From contig NC_085047.1 of the NCBI RefSeq assembly GCF_963662255.1, positions 49,350,006 to 49,414,005 of the forward strand: a DNA stretch of 64,000 nucleotides. Reading direction: 5' to 3'. The notes under the pieces are model-generated. The model had not been told where the DNA came from, did no database searches, and was given only the letters and a program-made list of their open reading frames with translations. Shown piece by piece: positions 24,253 through 36,664 of the stretch (positions are counted from its first letter, which is position 1; each line of letters starts with the position of its first letter). This DNA is from Cinclus cinclus. Taxonomy: Eukaryota > Chordata > Aves > Passeriformes > Cinclidae. A program made the position numbers and the translations under genes.

Positions 24253-24483
24253 CATTATAGTGAATCACCAAAATTACAGTAAATGCTAAAGATCAGGCTC
24301 CTGAGTCTAGAGAGAGAAACCTTGAAGCTGGCAGCTTCAGCTGCCAACATTCAGCTGGCAGCTGAATTCTGATTTGGAATTCTTTGGTTGCTCTTTTCGC
24401 ATCATGCAAAAATCAGTTTCCAAGCAAATCAGTTTCCAAAATACAGAATGCATCATTCTTGTCTATATTCTCCCTCTGTGGCC

Positions 24484-24655
24484 AGGTGGCCAACTTAAGA
24501 GATGAGGGAACAGCTGTGGATATTGTCTGCCTGGACCCCAGTAAAGCCTTTGTCACTGTCTCCCACAGCTTTTTCCTGGAGTGAACAGGTAGATTATTCA
24601 TTGTTGGACTTCATGTTAAGGGTCTTTTCCAACCTAAATTATCTTGTAGTTTTTA
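24484..24655 (+). mobile_element. CR1 reverse transcriptase fragment with internal deletion
   Basis: Plus-strand frame reads DEGTAVDIVCLDPSKAFVTV then SHS, the decayed CR1 reverse transcriptase motif around the first catalytic aspartate (family form LDFSKAFDTVSH). About 45 bases later the sequence reads GGTCTTTTCCAACCTAAATT, like the far 3' end of CR1, so most of the element between the two is missing. Confidence 0.75.
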
Positions 24656-24885
24656 TTTTCATTTTCCTACATGAAGCCCAAATATACATGTGAAAAGTCA
24701 AGTAGGCATGGTCAATCAGTCCTAAAGGCTGTAATTCGTTCACAGATCAGTGCTCTCAGTGTGGAATAGATCACACCAAACCTGGCAGTACATTGTACTG
24801 AGTGCCTAGAACACATCCAGCTCCTCTTTATGCATAGTTACAGACACATGCTGTCCAAACTCTACATGAACTATTCCAGTATTAC

Positions 24886-25024
24886 CTAGTTTTAGCCTTT
24901 CTCTTGCAATTTCCCACTTGCTGGCATCATAAGGTAGACGTTCACATTGCTCATCTAAGGGGACTTCATCTGGATCCATTATGATTGACAAGTAATGGTT
25001 GGTCTTCATTTCAGATGAACGAGG
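24886..25024 (-). CDS. FLT1: FLT1 exon 17 (juxtamembrane region)
   Basis: 139 nt; acceptor TTTTCTAG, donor CTAG/GTAATA. Phase 0 in, phase 1 out. It encodes [20 protein letters not shown] and then [26 protein letters not shown], the start of the kinase N-lobe. The juxtamembrane part of FLT1 is known to damp its kinase activity; this stretch is almost unchanged from human. Confidence 0.97.
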
Positions 25025-28000
25025 CTAGAAAACAAAGACATTGCAAAATTAAAAAGAGGATGAGGGTGTCTGTCAGCATCTTCTTGTTTGGATCAAGGGC
25101 TCCAAGTTCATTCTGTTCACAAGGCTGCATATTTCAGAGTGGATTTTTTTATATATATTGCATGAGGTTTTATATAAAAGAAACTCATTCCTCTAGCTTT
25201 CCTCCCATGTGACATACCAGTTTCTTCAATGAAATCCATGTGGGTCTCTATTAACATATGGTGTTATGACACAGGCCTTCTGCACAGTCAGGAGAAATAC
25301 TTTCATCAAGTGACTAAACATTGCTGATAAAAATAACTTTCCTTCATGATTGTGCAAAGCAAGAAGTGGCTGCATGCAACAGATGGAATTCTACTGCCAG
25401 TGTTTATTTGCTCCATATATCCCACAAAGATAGGTCATATGTGGTTAGAAATTGTGCAAGACAAGTCATCAGGACACTGAACATGATGCACTTCACAAAC
25501 TGCTGACAATTTTTTAGGATTTTTTATTTCTTTGGTGTAATTTCTGAAAAATTTACTCAAACCATTTTAGTCTGGAGGAATTTATAAACAGCTGGACTCA
25601 AACACATAATTTAAAACATAAAATTTTAAATTGATTTGCCAGTTTAGTTTCTCTGGAGAAAATGGACCAAATTCACTTCACTTAAGAAATATAAAGAAAG
25701 ATGGATCTGATCTAAAAGTTTGTGGCAGTTCATCCATTTTGAAATATGTGTTCCTTCAAGGAGCATCAGGATTGCCAATCTAGCCCACCGGACTTTTCTT
25801 GACCCAGGAGTACTTGTCTTTCTATAGAAAACGTCTAGTGTTTGCCATAATTTCCTGGCAATTAGTTGGAGTTTATGGAAAATCTGCAGAACTGAACCTA
25901 AATGTGTTGCCTTTCCTAAACTTGTGGAAGAAGTACATGGACAAAGACATACAGATACCACAAACATACAGATACAGCCACATATTCTCTTTTCTATTAT
26001 TTTCCTTAACTGTCTCCTAATACTTTCAATTTCCCTCCTCTACAGCTTGGAAATATGTCCCTAGTACCTGCATTTCCAGGCATGTTTTTTTAGAAGGATA
26101 TTCCTAGCTGTGCATGCCTTGATTACAAACACAACTATACTAAAATGACAGTAATTAACAACTGCTGTTCTAGTTGCTTTTCATCCTCCCCAAACCCATA
26201 AATTTTGTCCCAAGAAGGATGCACTCATGCTTGTGAAAAACGCAGGAGGCTTAAAGCCTGGCTCCAAACCATCCACTAAGTCTGGAAAGGATGTGGATAA
26301 GTGGGATATAAGTAGAAACAGAAACTTACGTGGTGCTCCAGAATGGGCATTTCTAGATAGAGATGTGTGTACCAGAATGCTCCTACCCATCACATTAGAA
26401 AAGCTTTTAAGTGGACCCATCCCACAAAAAGGAATAGGGGAGTAGAAAATTCAGTTTCCCACAGTTCTTTCTTCAGATGCACTCAATATCAAATTTTTGG
26501 CACAAATAGAGATTTGAAGCAATGTTTTCAATTATGAAAAATTAAGGATATAATCTGTCCCTGTGTGCATAATGGAGAGGCTTTAAGAAAATGCTCTTGG
26601 AGAGCATATTTTTTTCTGTTGTGGCAACATAATTTGTATATAAAATTTAATTCAGCACTAATTCCAGACACAAATCTTTGAGAATAAGAGTTTATAAGAA
26701 AAACACAGATAAGATTATAAACATAGACTGACACTAGCTGGAAAGGCTTGTCTGGAAAGTTGCCTTAATATGTCATTTAGATAAAGTCCCTACAGTGATG
26801 ATGATATTTTTATTATCTCTTAACAATCTAACAAGTTTTGGTCTCATAAAAAAAATAAACCAAAAAAGATCTGCAACCCCTTGCTACATTTAAAGCTTAC
26901 ATTTTCCCAAGATTTGCAGCCACGTTGTAACTTGCTTCATCATTACTGTTGAGCATTCAGTACTGGTCCCTCTTGCCTTGTAATTTCTCTTACAGCTATG
27001 AAGTTTCTCCACAGCTTCAGCTGACCTCTGCTTTCCTTTCTCCCCAAACTCCCACGCATTTCTCCTCACTAAAGCTTGCAGCAGTAGGAATGCAGGCAGA
27101 GTGACTGCTGCCATACTGTCCTGTTTCATAGGTCTAGCTCTGCTTTCCCACCAGTCCATAAAAGTTCTTAGTACCCAGCCTAAGATACCAGCAGGCCTTA
27201 ATGCCAGCTGAGATAAAATGGTCTGTCAGGCTGCAGTGGACCTTCAGCAGCCATCCCTCAGCCAGCCGGGACATGCTCAGCTCTGGTGGCCCTGAGCATA
27301 TCCCCGTGGTGCTGCACTGTGACACCCCTGGGGTGGTGGTGGTGTGGGAGTGAGGGGAGGGGGTCACGCAGCCATTTCTCAACTCATGTCTTGCAGTGCC
27401 CCAGTACCTTCCCTCAAATCCATCTGCTACTACAGGTTACACCGAGATCTTCCTGTAAGACTGAGGAATTTTATTTTCTGCTTGGGAAAGCTGCTGTTGT
27501 TTAGCCTGCACACACCATACAATCCAGACCAGGTGCTGTCAGGGAAAAATGAGTTTTAAACTATCACAGTCAGCCTTGGACAAGAGGGAGGGTGAGCTAC
27601 AGGGGCAGTTAAATTTATCATGCTGGTACAGGATCATCTGCTCTAGAAGCTGCACCATCAAAACTCCTTCAGCAGAATATCGCTTTGGAAGTGATGTAGT
27701 TATACTAGACACTGTGTGAACCAGACCCCAGCACATTCTGTGAAGATCTGTCATTGCCACTCACTCAGATCTTCAAAGACATTGGGATGGCAAACCCCCA
27801 CCGTTTTTATAAGGGAATGAGGATGCCTTTGGTGTGAGTCAGGCACCCAAATTCTTGTGAGCCTCAGAGCCTTGTCCCCACCTGGGCTTTTCTTTCTGGC
27901 TTACTTATACTCAGCCTTGCAAGTCACAGTTCTCCAGCATCCATCAGCAGCCTGGTTATTGCACCAGGAGCAAGGGTGAGCAGTATCAAAGGATCATAGA

Positions 28001-28273
28001 ATCATAGGATATTCTGAGTTGGAAGGGACCCATGGGGATTATCAAAGTTCAATTCCTGGCCATGCACAGGACACCCCAAGAGTCATGCCATGTGCCTGAG
28101 ACTGTTGTCCAAACACTCCTTGAGCTCTGGCAGATTTGGTGCTGTGAAAGTGAAACAGAATTTTTCTTTGGTAGACTTGGCAAATCCCAGCATCCTGGGA
28201 AAAAATTTCTGACATGAGCAAAGGGCTGGCAAGGAGAGGCAGGTGCCACAGGGAGATCCCTGTCTGTTCTTAC
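25025..28273 (-). other. FLT1 intron 16 (3.2 kb)
   Basis: GT..AG intron; a CR1 piece lies 127 bp from exon 16. The rest shows no feature. Confidence 0.8.
27992..28147 (-). mobile_element. CR1 LINE 3'-end fragment
   Basis: About 155 bp starting ATCATAGAATCATAGGATAT and GAGTTGGAAGGGACCCATGG on the plus strand, the complement of an avian CR1 3' end. It lies inside intron 16 just downstream of the transmembrane exon and on the same strand as the gene. Confidence 0.88.
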
Positions 28274-28380
28274 CCTCTTCAGCTTGCGAATGAAGAGGGT
28301 CAGCAGGAGCCAGAAGAGCGTTGCAGCCACACAGGTACACGTCAGAGTTATCAGCTCCAGGTTTGACCTCTCCGATATGC
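28274..28380 (-). CDS. FLT1: FLT1 exon 16 (transmembrane helix)
   Basis: 107 nt; acceptor TTTTCCCAG, donor AAGAGG/GTAAGA. After ISERSN comes a hydrophobic run, LELITLTCTCVAATLFWLLL, continuing TLFI and closed by the basic stop-transfer RKLKR. The core is the same as in human FLT1; only the flanks differ (ISER for TSDK, LKR for MKR). The exon ends in phase 0. Confidence 0.97.
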
Positions 28381-31349
28381 CTGGGAAAATCAAGTGGGAA
28401 ACATATTAGAAAATGACCTGCAAACCAAGGGCACTTCATGTTTTTTTACTGCCATTAAAATAAAATACCAGGAAGGACCAGCTCTTTTCAATGGGGTATT
28501 AATCTCTGTTTGGACTGGCTCACAGAGCTAAAAAAAAGGTCTCCTGCAGCCTTAGGAGAGGACGAGGCTGCACAGAGGGGATGGCTCTGCTGGGCTTTTC
28601 CCACAGGCAGTACTGTGGTGTGACAGCCGCTGCTAACATGCAAAGAGAAGCTCCTGGGAGGGCTTGTGCTGGTGTAGGCACCAAGTGAGACCCAGGGCAT
28701 GTTGCAGTGCTGCTGTTTGGGGTTTGCTGTCCAGGACCTGATGCCTTTCCTTACCCACTCTTCAGAGACCTCTTCCCTGCTGACAGCTGAGCCCTACAGG
28801 CTGCACCTCCATCCCAGACATGCTGTAAACCCTCCAGTCCTCACCCAAACCATCGCTGTGGATGGCCTGGGGATTCTCTTGGAGACTCATGGTGCTGCCA
28901 GCAGGAGTCCATGAACTCTTCTTCCCATGGCTTGGATGGATCTGATCTGTCACCTGAGGGCTCAGATCATACACAGCATGGTACAGGGGTCTTGAGCCTT
29001 ATTCCCACTGGTACCCTCTCCAATCCACTGCTCCCCTGGCAGGCTCTGTGCCCTCAGGTCCCCTGCCAGACACACCAGTAGCACATGGCCAGACTCCCTG
29101 AGGAAACATGGGACCCCATCTTTTCCCAGCAGCACCCCACAGAACCCAGGTGGGAGGGAGATGGGAGAACTCTAGAAAGCAGGAACCAGATTAAGCACAG
29201 AAAGGGAAAAAAACCTCAACAACAACAACTGAAAATGAAGCAGCAAGAAAACATGAACATTAGAAATCTGGAAAGTATTAGAGCCCACTGACAGATCTTT
29301 TAAAAAGCCAAAATAAAACTCACTTCAGACTGCTATTTAGGGATTTGTAAAATAGTTTCAGAGCAGTTTGTTTTGCAAATCCAGTGATCGCATCAAAATC
29401 CCACACTTCCCACAATGTTTTCCATCTGATTGGTAGAAAATGCAAAAAGGACCATCATATCCTGCCTCTTATTCCGATATACCCTCCAGAGAGGGTAAAT
29501 GAGAGGACAAGGAGGAGTAATTCTGAACGTGATTTCACAGTACTTTTATCAACTGCACTTGCAGAGTTTCAGAGTCTGGCATCTTGGTGTTACTCCTGAC
29601 AAATGAAAAAGGTATTATTGTGTCTCACTGACAGTTTTACCAGGTAATCCAGAGGGATGTGCTGCCAGGTTTTAAGCAAAAGGCTACAAAGATTAGTTCA
29701 GAGGATGTGTTGCTTAATTAGCATAATGTCTTCCCTCCCTAAAAATGGTAATCAGATTTGTATTCATGCCCCATAACTAAAATTTCCCTGGCATGTCCGT
29801 TCTGGAGCTTTGAGAATAAAGCTCATGAGGAAAAACATGGCTGCAACTACAAATGGACATACAGTAGTCTCCAGAAATACCAAGAGAGTTCTTTTTTCAC
29901 AAGTATTTTTTAAAGTACTTGATTTAGATATGGGACATTTTGACAGCATAAATAACACAGCCTAATGCAGCTTGCCTATTCCCTGGCATCAGCATTTTCA
30001 TTTACCTATGGATAGTCTCCTTTGGCTTCTGTGCAACACTCCTGCAGATGGCAGGTGTATAGTTCCTGATATTTATTCAGCAAAACCTGGAGGGGCTGAA
30101 GGTTCATTGATTGCCACAGCTTCATATGGCAGGACACAGAACACCCATGAGGTAGAGCCTGGGGTGGAAGACAGCAACCCTCTAACCACTACAGTAACTG
30201 CCCAGGAGTCAGCAGAGTGATGCAAAGGTGCTGTTTTTGAAATGTTTGAGCAAATGTAGGCAACCAGAAAGAATTTCTCCATCCAGGCTGGGTTTTCAAA
30301 TGCCAGAGTTCTAGTCTTGCTGAAAGCCTTGAAGTCAGAGCTCTCTGGGTGTCTCTCAACTGGTTAGAAAAAGGTTTCATTTGAGGCACAGTGGGCAGAA
30401 ACACTCAGAAGAGGCTTTAGGATTAGCAGAGTTTGGTGAGGCTGTAATCAGTACTAAATCCCTCTCTCTGCCTGGTAGCCAAAGATTTCAGACATCCCCT
30501 TACACCCAGACCTTTACTCACCAGACACCTCATTAGACAAAGACTTTTCCCCATGTGCAGCTCTGTCCCATCTGCCTGACATCTGCCCCTTTCTCCTCCA
30601 GAGCCCCTCCAAAAGCCTCCCAGCACCACCCCATGTCTGCAGGATTGCAGAGGGATGAGGAGGGGGCGGGCAAAGAAGTTCCACCACCAGCAGCTTCTCT
30701 CTTTCAGTAGCAACAAAAGGCACCAGAACCATGCAAGTATACCAGGATGAGAGCCTGGATTAATCTGCTAATCCCTCCAACTACAAGCTCCAGCCTTTGG
30801 CTGATACAGGCATTCTCATTAGGATTTCAGCTCTAAACACCTGAACATTGCAGTGCAGCTCAGGTGTCAGCCAGGGAAAAAACAATGCCTGGGGCAACAA
30901 CGCTAATGTGCTGCACCTAAAGCATCCCTCACCCCTACCCCAATGGGAACTACTCTGCTTAATCCATGTGATCTCACAATCACAGCACTGCAGCACTGGG
31001 ATGGGTGCTCAGAGATGCTGAGGAATGCCCATCCTCAGAGTTTGTCATAACTCAGCCAGACCATTGGTAATCACCCTTGTTTGAACTGAGGCTCAACTAC
31101 TGATCACCAGGACTCCATTTCAACCCTCTTTAGTGGACATCTGAAGTAACAGGGGTCTTAGTGTCCCCTGATGTCCACCTTTAATCTTGCAAACTGAAGT
31201 GTAACCCAGGCTGAACTTCATTAGTAGCTGTGGGAATTCCAGTTAAACTTCATGGAGAAGTTCCTGATGGCTTCAGCATGACTCAAAAGGCACAACAACT
31301 TTTTGAGATACAAAGTCAGAAAGGTTAGGTAGGTAGGGAGATATATAAG

Positions 31350-31376
31350 TAGATAGATAGATAGATAGATAGATAG
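31350..31376. repeat. (TAGA)n microsatellite
   Basis: About six to seven perfect tetranucleotide units, followed by an A run. Confidence 0.95.
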
Positions 31377-31978
31377 AAAAGCTATTTAAAAGAAATCACT
31401 TAAATAAAAGTTATTTTGAAAGCTAACAATATTTTCATAGTGTTAGACTAGTTCAGTGAATACTTAATAAATGAGATGTTTTCCTTTTCATCAGAAGGAT
31501 TCACATTAAGTTATCGAACATCAGCTTTAAGACAGGGCACATTGCTGTATTCCTTTGTCCATATTTCAGTGAGCATGAGCTGTGAAAGGTACTCCTTCCT
31601 TTATTAACACATCTCCTTCAAAGCAGCACCTCTGCAACTAACTGTATCCTTGGGGCTGCGAGGGTCCTCAGTAGGGGAAGCAGGAAATGGCTTTGCAGGC
31701 ATGTCGATCTCCCCCTCAGAAAAAGCTGCCCAGGAGTCTGTGTTCCCCACATGCCCAGCAGTGCTTCTCCCCAGACTTACAGGGATACAGTCCCCTCTCA
31801 ATGCTGGGTGCTTGGGCAGCCATTTACTGTTTCTATTCTGTCCTTGCAGACTTGCTGCCTCTTTGGTTCCTCAGCCAAGAGTAAGCAGAGAGATTGCTCT
31901 GACATGCCCACAGATGTGGCCCTTCTTCTCCACAGACAGCCCAGAAACCCCTGCTTCCAAACCAAACACAGCCTGCAA

Positions 31979-32006
31979 TTATTTAAATTATTTAAATTAT
32001 TTAAAT
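31979..32006. repeat. 9-bp AT-rich tandem repeat, three units
   Basis: The unit ATTTAAATT is repeated three times without change; each unit is itself nearly palindromic. Confidence 0.92.
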
Positions 32007-32830
32007 CAGCCCTTTGATTCCACCATCCATTCATCCATCTCAGACACAAAAATAACACATTGTTTTATCTGTGAGTATAAGAATGTTTTTCAGAGGAAAT
32101 AAAGAGAGCAGACAGTTTCCTTCCTGACTCATTCACAAACTACTCTTCCAATCTGCTAAACATGGCCATCAACACGAGGCTGTTCCCTTTGATCTGCAGC
32201 CCCATGCTCTGGGAGTCCTAGGACAGAGGCAAGGCTTTGGTGCTCACAGCAGCGGCACATGGCCTGTGTTTCCCAGAGAAACAAAAGTGTCATGGCTTAG
32301 AGAAAGTCCCACATTCAAGCCCTGATCTTGCCCCTCCAGGCTCAGGGATAAGGTGGGAAGCTCCCATTTTCTGGGAGAGGGACAGACACTCCAGAGCAGT
32401 GTAGGAATTAGTAAAAAACCCTCTAGTGACATCCTTTCATGCAGTAGGAAAAGAGTGGAAAGACATTTTCCTTGATCATAGTAGATAAGACAAACTGTCT
32501 CTCTTTTTATCATTCAGTCTCAAAGTCATAAATTTTAATGTGGTAGTATTCATCTCCTGCTCCCATAGAAATCGTGCAAGACAAGTTGCTTGTGGTCCCT
32601 CAGGACACATAACCAGAGAAGAAGCCTTCCTGGCTGCTCTCTTTCCTTGCCTCTGGACTAGGATATATGACTCCCTAGAAGCCATCTGACAGAATGTTTG
32701 TGGTTGTAATAAACAGCCAAGCTTCAATTATGTTAAAATCAATACAATAATAAATTACATTGTCCAGGACTATGAATTAGTAGGATGATTTGGACAGCAA
32801 GCAGCTGGCACAAGTCATTCATTTAGCTGC

Positions 32831-32877
32831 TCTACTCTACTCTACTCTACTCTACTCTACTCTACTCTACTCTACTC
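32831..32877. repeat. (TCTAC)9 pentanucleotide microsatellite
   Basis: Nine perfect TCTAC units plus TC, running directly into CR1 coding sequence (LVRPHLE) on the right, in the same frame. Confidence 0.97.
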
Positions 32878-33431
32878 TTGTGAGACCCCATCTGGAGTGC
32901 TGCATCCAGTTCTGGGGCCTCCAACATAAGAATGATATGGATCTTTTGGAGCGAGTCCAGAGGAGGGCCACAAAGATGACCAGAGGGCTGAAGCACCTCT
33001 CCTATGAAGACAGGTTGAGGCAGCTGGAATTGCTCAGCCTGGAGAGGAGAAGGCTCCAGGGAGACCTTTTGGCAGCCTTCCATTACTTAAAGGGTTCTAA
33101 TAGAGAGCTGGAGAGTTCCTTCTTCCAAGGGTGAGGAAGGCAGAGTGGTTTCACACAAGGAAGAATGGTTTCACACTGAAAGAGGATGGGTTTAGATTAG
33201 ATATTAGAAAGAAATTTTTTACTCTGAGGGTAATGAGGCCCTGGCACAATTTTCCCAGGGAAGTTCTGGGTGCTGGAACAGGAAGTGTTCCCTGAAAGTG
33301 TTCAAGGCTGTGTTGGAGGGGACTTTAAGAAGCCTGGAATGGTGTAGGTGTTCCTGCCTCGCACTAGATCAGGCTGGAGCTAGAGGATATTTAAGGATCC
33401 TTCCAACCCAGACCATTCTAAGATTCTGTAA
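32878..33431 (+). mobile_element. CR1 LINE fragment, 3' part of ORF2 and 3' end
   Basis: Plus-strand frame LVRPHLECCIQFWGLQHKND, then LLERVQRRATKMTRGLKHLS and YEDRLRQLELLSLERRRLQG is the C-terminal part of the CR1 reverse transcriptase. It continues out of frame to a CR1-type end with CAACCCAGACCATTCTAAGATTC. 5'-truncated, with stops and frameshifts after about 33120. Confidence 0.93.
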
Positions 33432-34501
33432 TTATTCATAAGGGGATAGGTGTTTTAGGTCCTCAATTTCACCAGTTAGGCCAGCCCACATATGCATATA
33501 CTAATCCCTGACCTTTTAAAGTACTAACATCATTGTACTGTCACCATTAACTCTGACTCCTAACACTCATGGCAAAAAAAATTCAATACTAGTTGTAATT
33601 GTCTTGTGCTGCAGAGTGGTATCCAAATACTGAGAAGTATTCAGACACATTTAACAATTATATAAGAACATCCACAGACATATAATCTCTGCCTAAGAGG
33701 CCTGGTGATATTCAAATTGTGTTCTATAAGGAGTAACTAAATGCATCTAGGACTGTTTACTTAACACCAGGTCAGTAAAATAGATTCTGTCACATGCACA
33801 ACACTGACTTACATGGAGAATATCTACCTGCTTCTCCAATCTCGTAATTCATGAGCCTAAAGGGTTGTCAATGAAACTGAAAGGTCACTTAATAAATTTT
33901 ATTTTTATTAAATGTAAAATTAATTGATAGAAATCACTGCCACAGGCATGAGTTGAGATTGTCAGAAGGCAGATCAATGCTGGACATTTAAATGAATAGC
34001 GAGATAACTCAAGTAAGGGTTTCAGAAATAACTGAATCAATCTACTTCTTTGTAGTAGCACTTTTGCATATGTAGCTATTTCTTGGCTAAAATCTTCCAG
34101 TCTGATTTGGCAGTTAAGTTCACATTGAAAATATACAAATGAGACTATCCCAGGCCTCTAATTTCTATGGAATTAACCTGAAATGGTATAATGTGTGGGT
34201 AGGACAGTGTTACTTACTCTGCTTTTTGTTTGTTTTGCTGATACTAAATTTACATTTGTCTTCTACCCTGACCTGATCTTTGTTGGGTTGAAGCAATTCT
34301 TCTTTTTAGGTCAGTGTAAACACACTCAGAGTTAGCATTTCCTGTTGGGCTTCCTTTCCAACCTGGTACGCTTCCCTTGCTAAGACTTCCTTCAACTTGC
34401 TTCAGAGATCACCAGATGAGTCCCAGGTCATAGCCCTGCCCTTCCAGCATAAGAACATCACACTGGAAGGCTTGCTCTTCCCATTTAGTGTGGTGCTTTA
34501 C

Positions 34502-34633
34502 CTTGTACTGTGACATACGCTGCACTCTCCACAGACCCTTTCAAGTTGGTGGCTATACACTGGTAAAGTCCTTCATCTTCCTCTTTTACTCTTTCAATAA
34601 GCAGCATTCGGCTTCCAGGCCCTAAAATTATTC
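34502..34633 (-). CDS. FLT1: FLT1 exon 15 (Ig-like domain 7, end)
   Basis: 132 nt; acceptor TTTCACAG, donor CAAG/GTAAAG, phase 1 at both ends. It encodes GIILGPGSRMLLIERV, the Ig signature EEDEGLYQCIATN with the second cysteine, and KGSVESAAYVTVQG leading to the membrane. It matches the human stretch IILGPG..EEDEGVYHC..KGSVESSAY. Confidence 0.96.
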
Positions 34634-36517
34634 CTGTGAAATGAAATATTTTGCAATGAGAGGGAGACAAGATATTAAAAAAAAAAAATTGGCCCTTGTG
34701 TACTCATATCTGCTTCAAGTTCTTCTCAAAAAAATCTGAGCTGTATAGTGCACGGTACATTGTTATCTGCAGGAAAGCCAAATACACTTGGATGCCTTGT
34801 GAGTCTCTTGGAAATCAGTGTTTACAAAGCACTTGTGTGAGCCAAAAAGCTCAGCCTAAGGGAATGATCTTGGAAGTACTTGGTGCTGTTTATGTTGATT
34901 GCACTGTGCCTATGCTTTCATCCAGGTGAGTGCTTTAGCTGTCTGCAGCTTCTGGAAAAAGGCTAATCTGATTACTACACTTACAGGCCCAAGTCTGCCC
35001 CAGAAGCAGCTCAGGTTTAGAGGTCTTCCAAAAGCCATTCAGACTGTCCCTATGGGCAGCAGACCTCCTCCAAATCTTACCTGCCCATGTGGCATGGAAT
35101 GATGGGCTCCTTTGAAAAGGGGCTCTGGATAGTGCAAAGAGTTGCCATGAAGTGTACCCTAAAACACAGGAGTTACTTGAAGTTTTAAACATCTCATTTA
35201 TTCCGCCTAGGTCAACCCAGAAGCCAGCCTGGACAGTATTCCAAGAAGCAAGGAAGAGGCAGGGAGCAGATTTGGCCTCAGAACTGCTGCTGAGGCACCT
35301 TCTAGCCAGGAAATGTGCAGTCAAGTGCACACTTGTGTTTGGCTCCATCCGAACTACAGTCCCATCAAAATGTATTTCCACCATCTATTTCAGGCACCTA
35401 AATGAAGTGCTCTGACCTACCCTCAGGAGACATCTTCCTGGCTCCTAATTGTATCTGTTGCATTACACCCAAGTTAGACACATAACATTAATTTTTGAAG
35501 ATAGTGTTACTAATGCACACTGCAGCGATGTGATCAGTTTAAAGTTTCATGAAATCTGTCCCTAGATTAAGTTTAATGCCTGGGCTGCAAGTCTGCACAG
35601 GCTTATAACTCAGTTGGAGAATTCCTCAGAATTTTTTACAGTTCTTTTCATTCATGCTGTAGAAATTTCCAATAATTCAGGACACAACCATAGCCACAAA
35701 CTTTCTAAAATGTTCTGTAGAAGACTACATTTTAAATTCAAGTTCCCATGGACCAAACATCCTTGAACATTTTTGCTGAGTGTTTTAACACTATCTCAGT
35801 GTGTGCTTCTGAACCAAATGTGCATGAATTCCCATGAGAAAGGTTTTGCCTTTTCCTCTGTCATTAATTTCCATCTGAAATATCCAAGGAATGGTTCCAT
35901 GACTGTGGTGCCAGCAGCTGGAAATTTAGCCTTAGCTGATATTTGAAGGACATTCCAGAAACAGCAGTAAACAGCTCCCAAAATTTTCCTGTTGTTGCAA
36001 CATTCCACCTGGGAAGCTGTTCCTTTCTGTTGCATGAGACCTGGATTCCTCTGCTACCAGTAGATGCATTTGGATTTTGGACACCCCAGGTATGGATTTA
36101 GTCTCCTGGATGGCTTTTGACTCATGAACAGACTTTGAGTGCCTGACCACAGATTCCCGCTGGTACTTCCATACACATCATGAGATCTTGGTTTTCTCTC
36201 ACCTTGTTTTCTGCTGGCCATGACATCTAATCCTTGGATAATAAATGGAGGGAAATATGTTTCTCTGAAGATGACTTATAGATGAAAAATTTTTAAGGTG
36301 AAAATTTTTTCACTGATTCCATAGACACCTGTTGTGTCTAGATCTCCAGTCTGGCTCATGTTTTGGAGTGAGACAGAATAACTTGGAGCACCTGGGTTGC
36401 TGCATTACTGCCTTCCTTACATCTACGAATGCCAATGACTCTGCAAAAGGCTACCTAAGGCAGATGGGTAAATAAAAAACCTGCTGTAAGAGGTAGGTGA
36501 GTACCCAAAGCTCTCAC
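34634..36517 (-). other. FLT1 intron 14 (1.9 kb)
   Basis: GT..AG intron between the two Ig7 exons. No repeat or coding signal recognised. Confidence 0.85.
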
Positions 36518-36664
36518 CTGGTTCTTGCTGTATTTCCTCATGGTTTTTAAACCAGGATATCTGGGGCTCAGGAATACCACGAACCTGGCACTCCAACATG
36601 GCAGAGTTACTGGCGTTCACTGTCTGATCCGTAAGCTGCCGCAGCAGGGCTGGTGCCTCTTGAG
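36518..36664 (-). CDS. FLT1: FLT1 exon 14 (Ig-like domain 7, first part)
   Basis: 147 nt; acceptor CTTATAG, donor CCAG/GTGAGA, phase 1 at both ends. It encodes QEAPALLRQLTDQTVNASNS, the Ig cysteine in AMLECQVRG, and IPEPQISWFKNHEEIQQEP; human FLT1 has VPEPQITWFKNNHKIQQEPG. Potential N-glycosylation at NAS. It is present only in the membrane-bound form; exon 13 G plus CT gives Ala at the junction where human has Asp. Confidence 0.95.

Larger units (their letters stand above)
19936..24885 (-). other. FLT1 intron 17 (5.0 kb)
   Basis: GT..AG intron. Contains a T run (20092-20105), a perfect hairpin (20686-20710) and two CR1 pieces at its right end. A GC-richer stretch at 22.0-22.4 kb has open frames but no recognisable product. 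Confidence 0.8.
28381..34501 (-). other. FLT1 intron 15 (6.1 kb)
   Basis: GT..AG intron. Contains a GATA microsatellite, a 9-bp AT-rich tandem repeat, and a plus-strand CR1 copy with an attached pentanucleotide repeat. No coding signal in the remainder. Confidence 0.8.
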
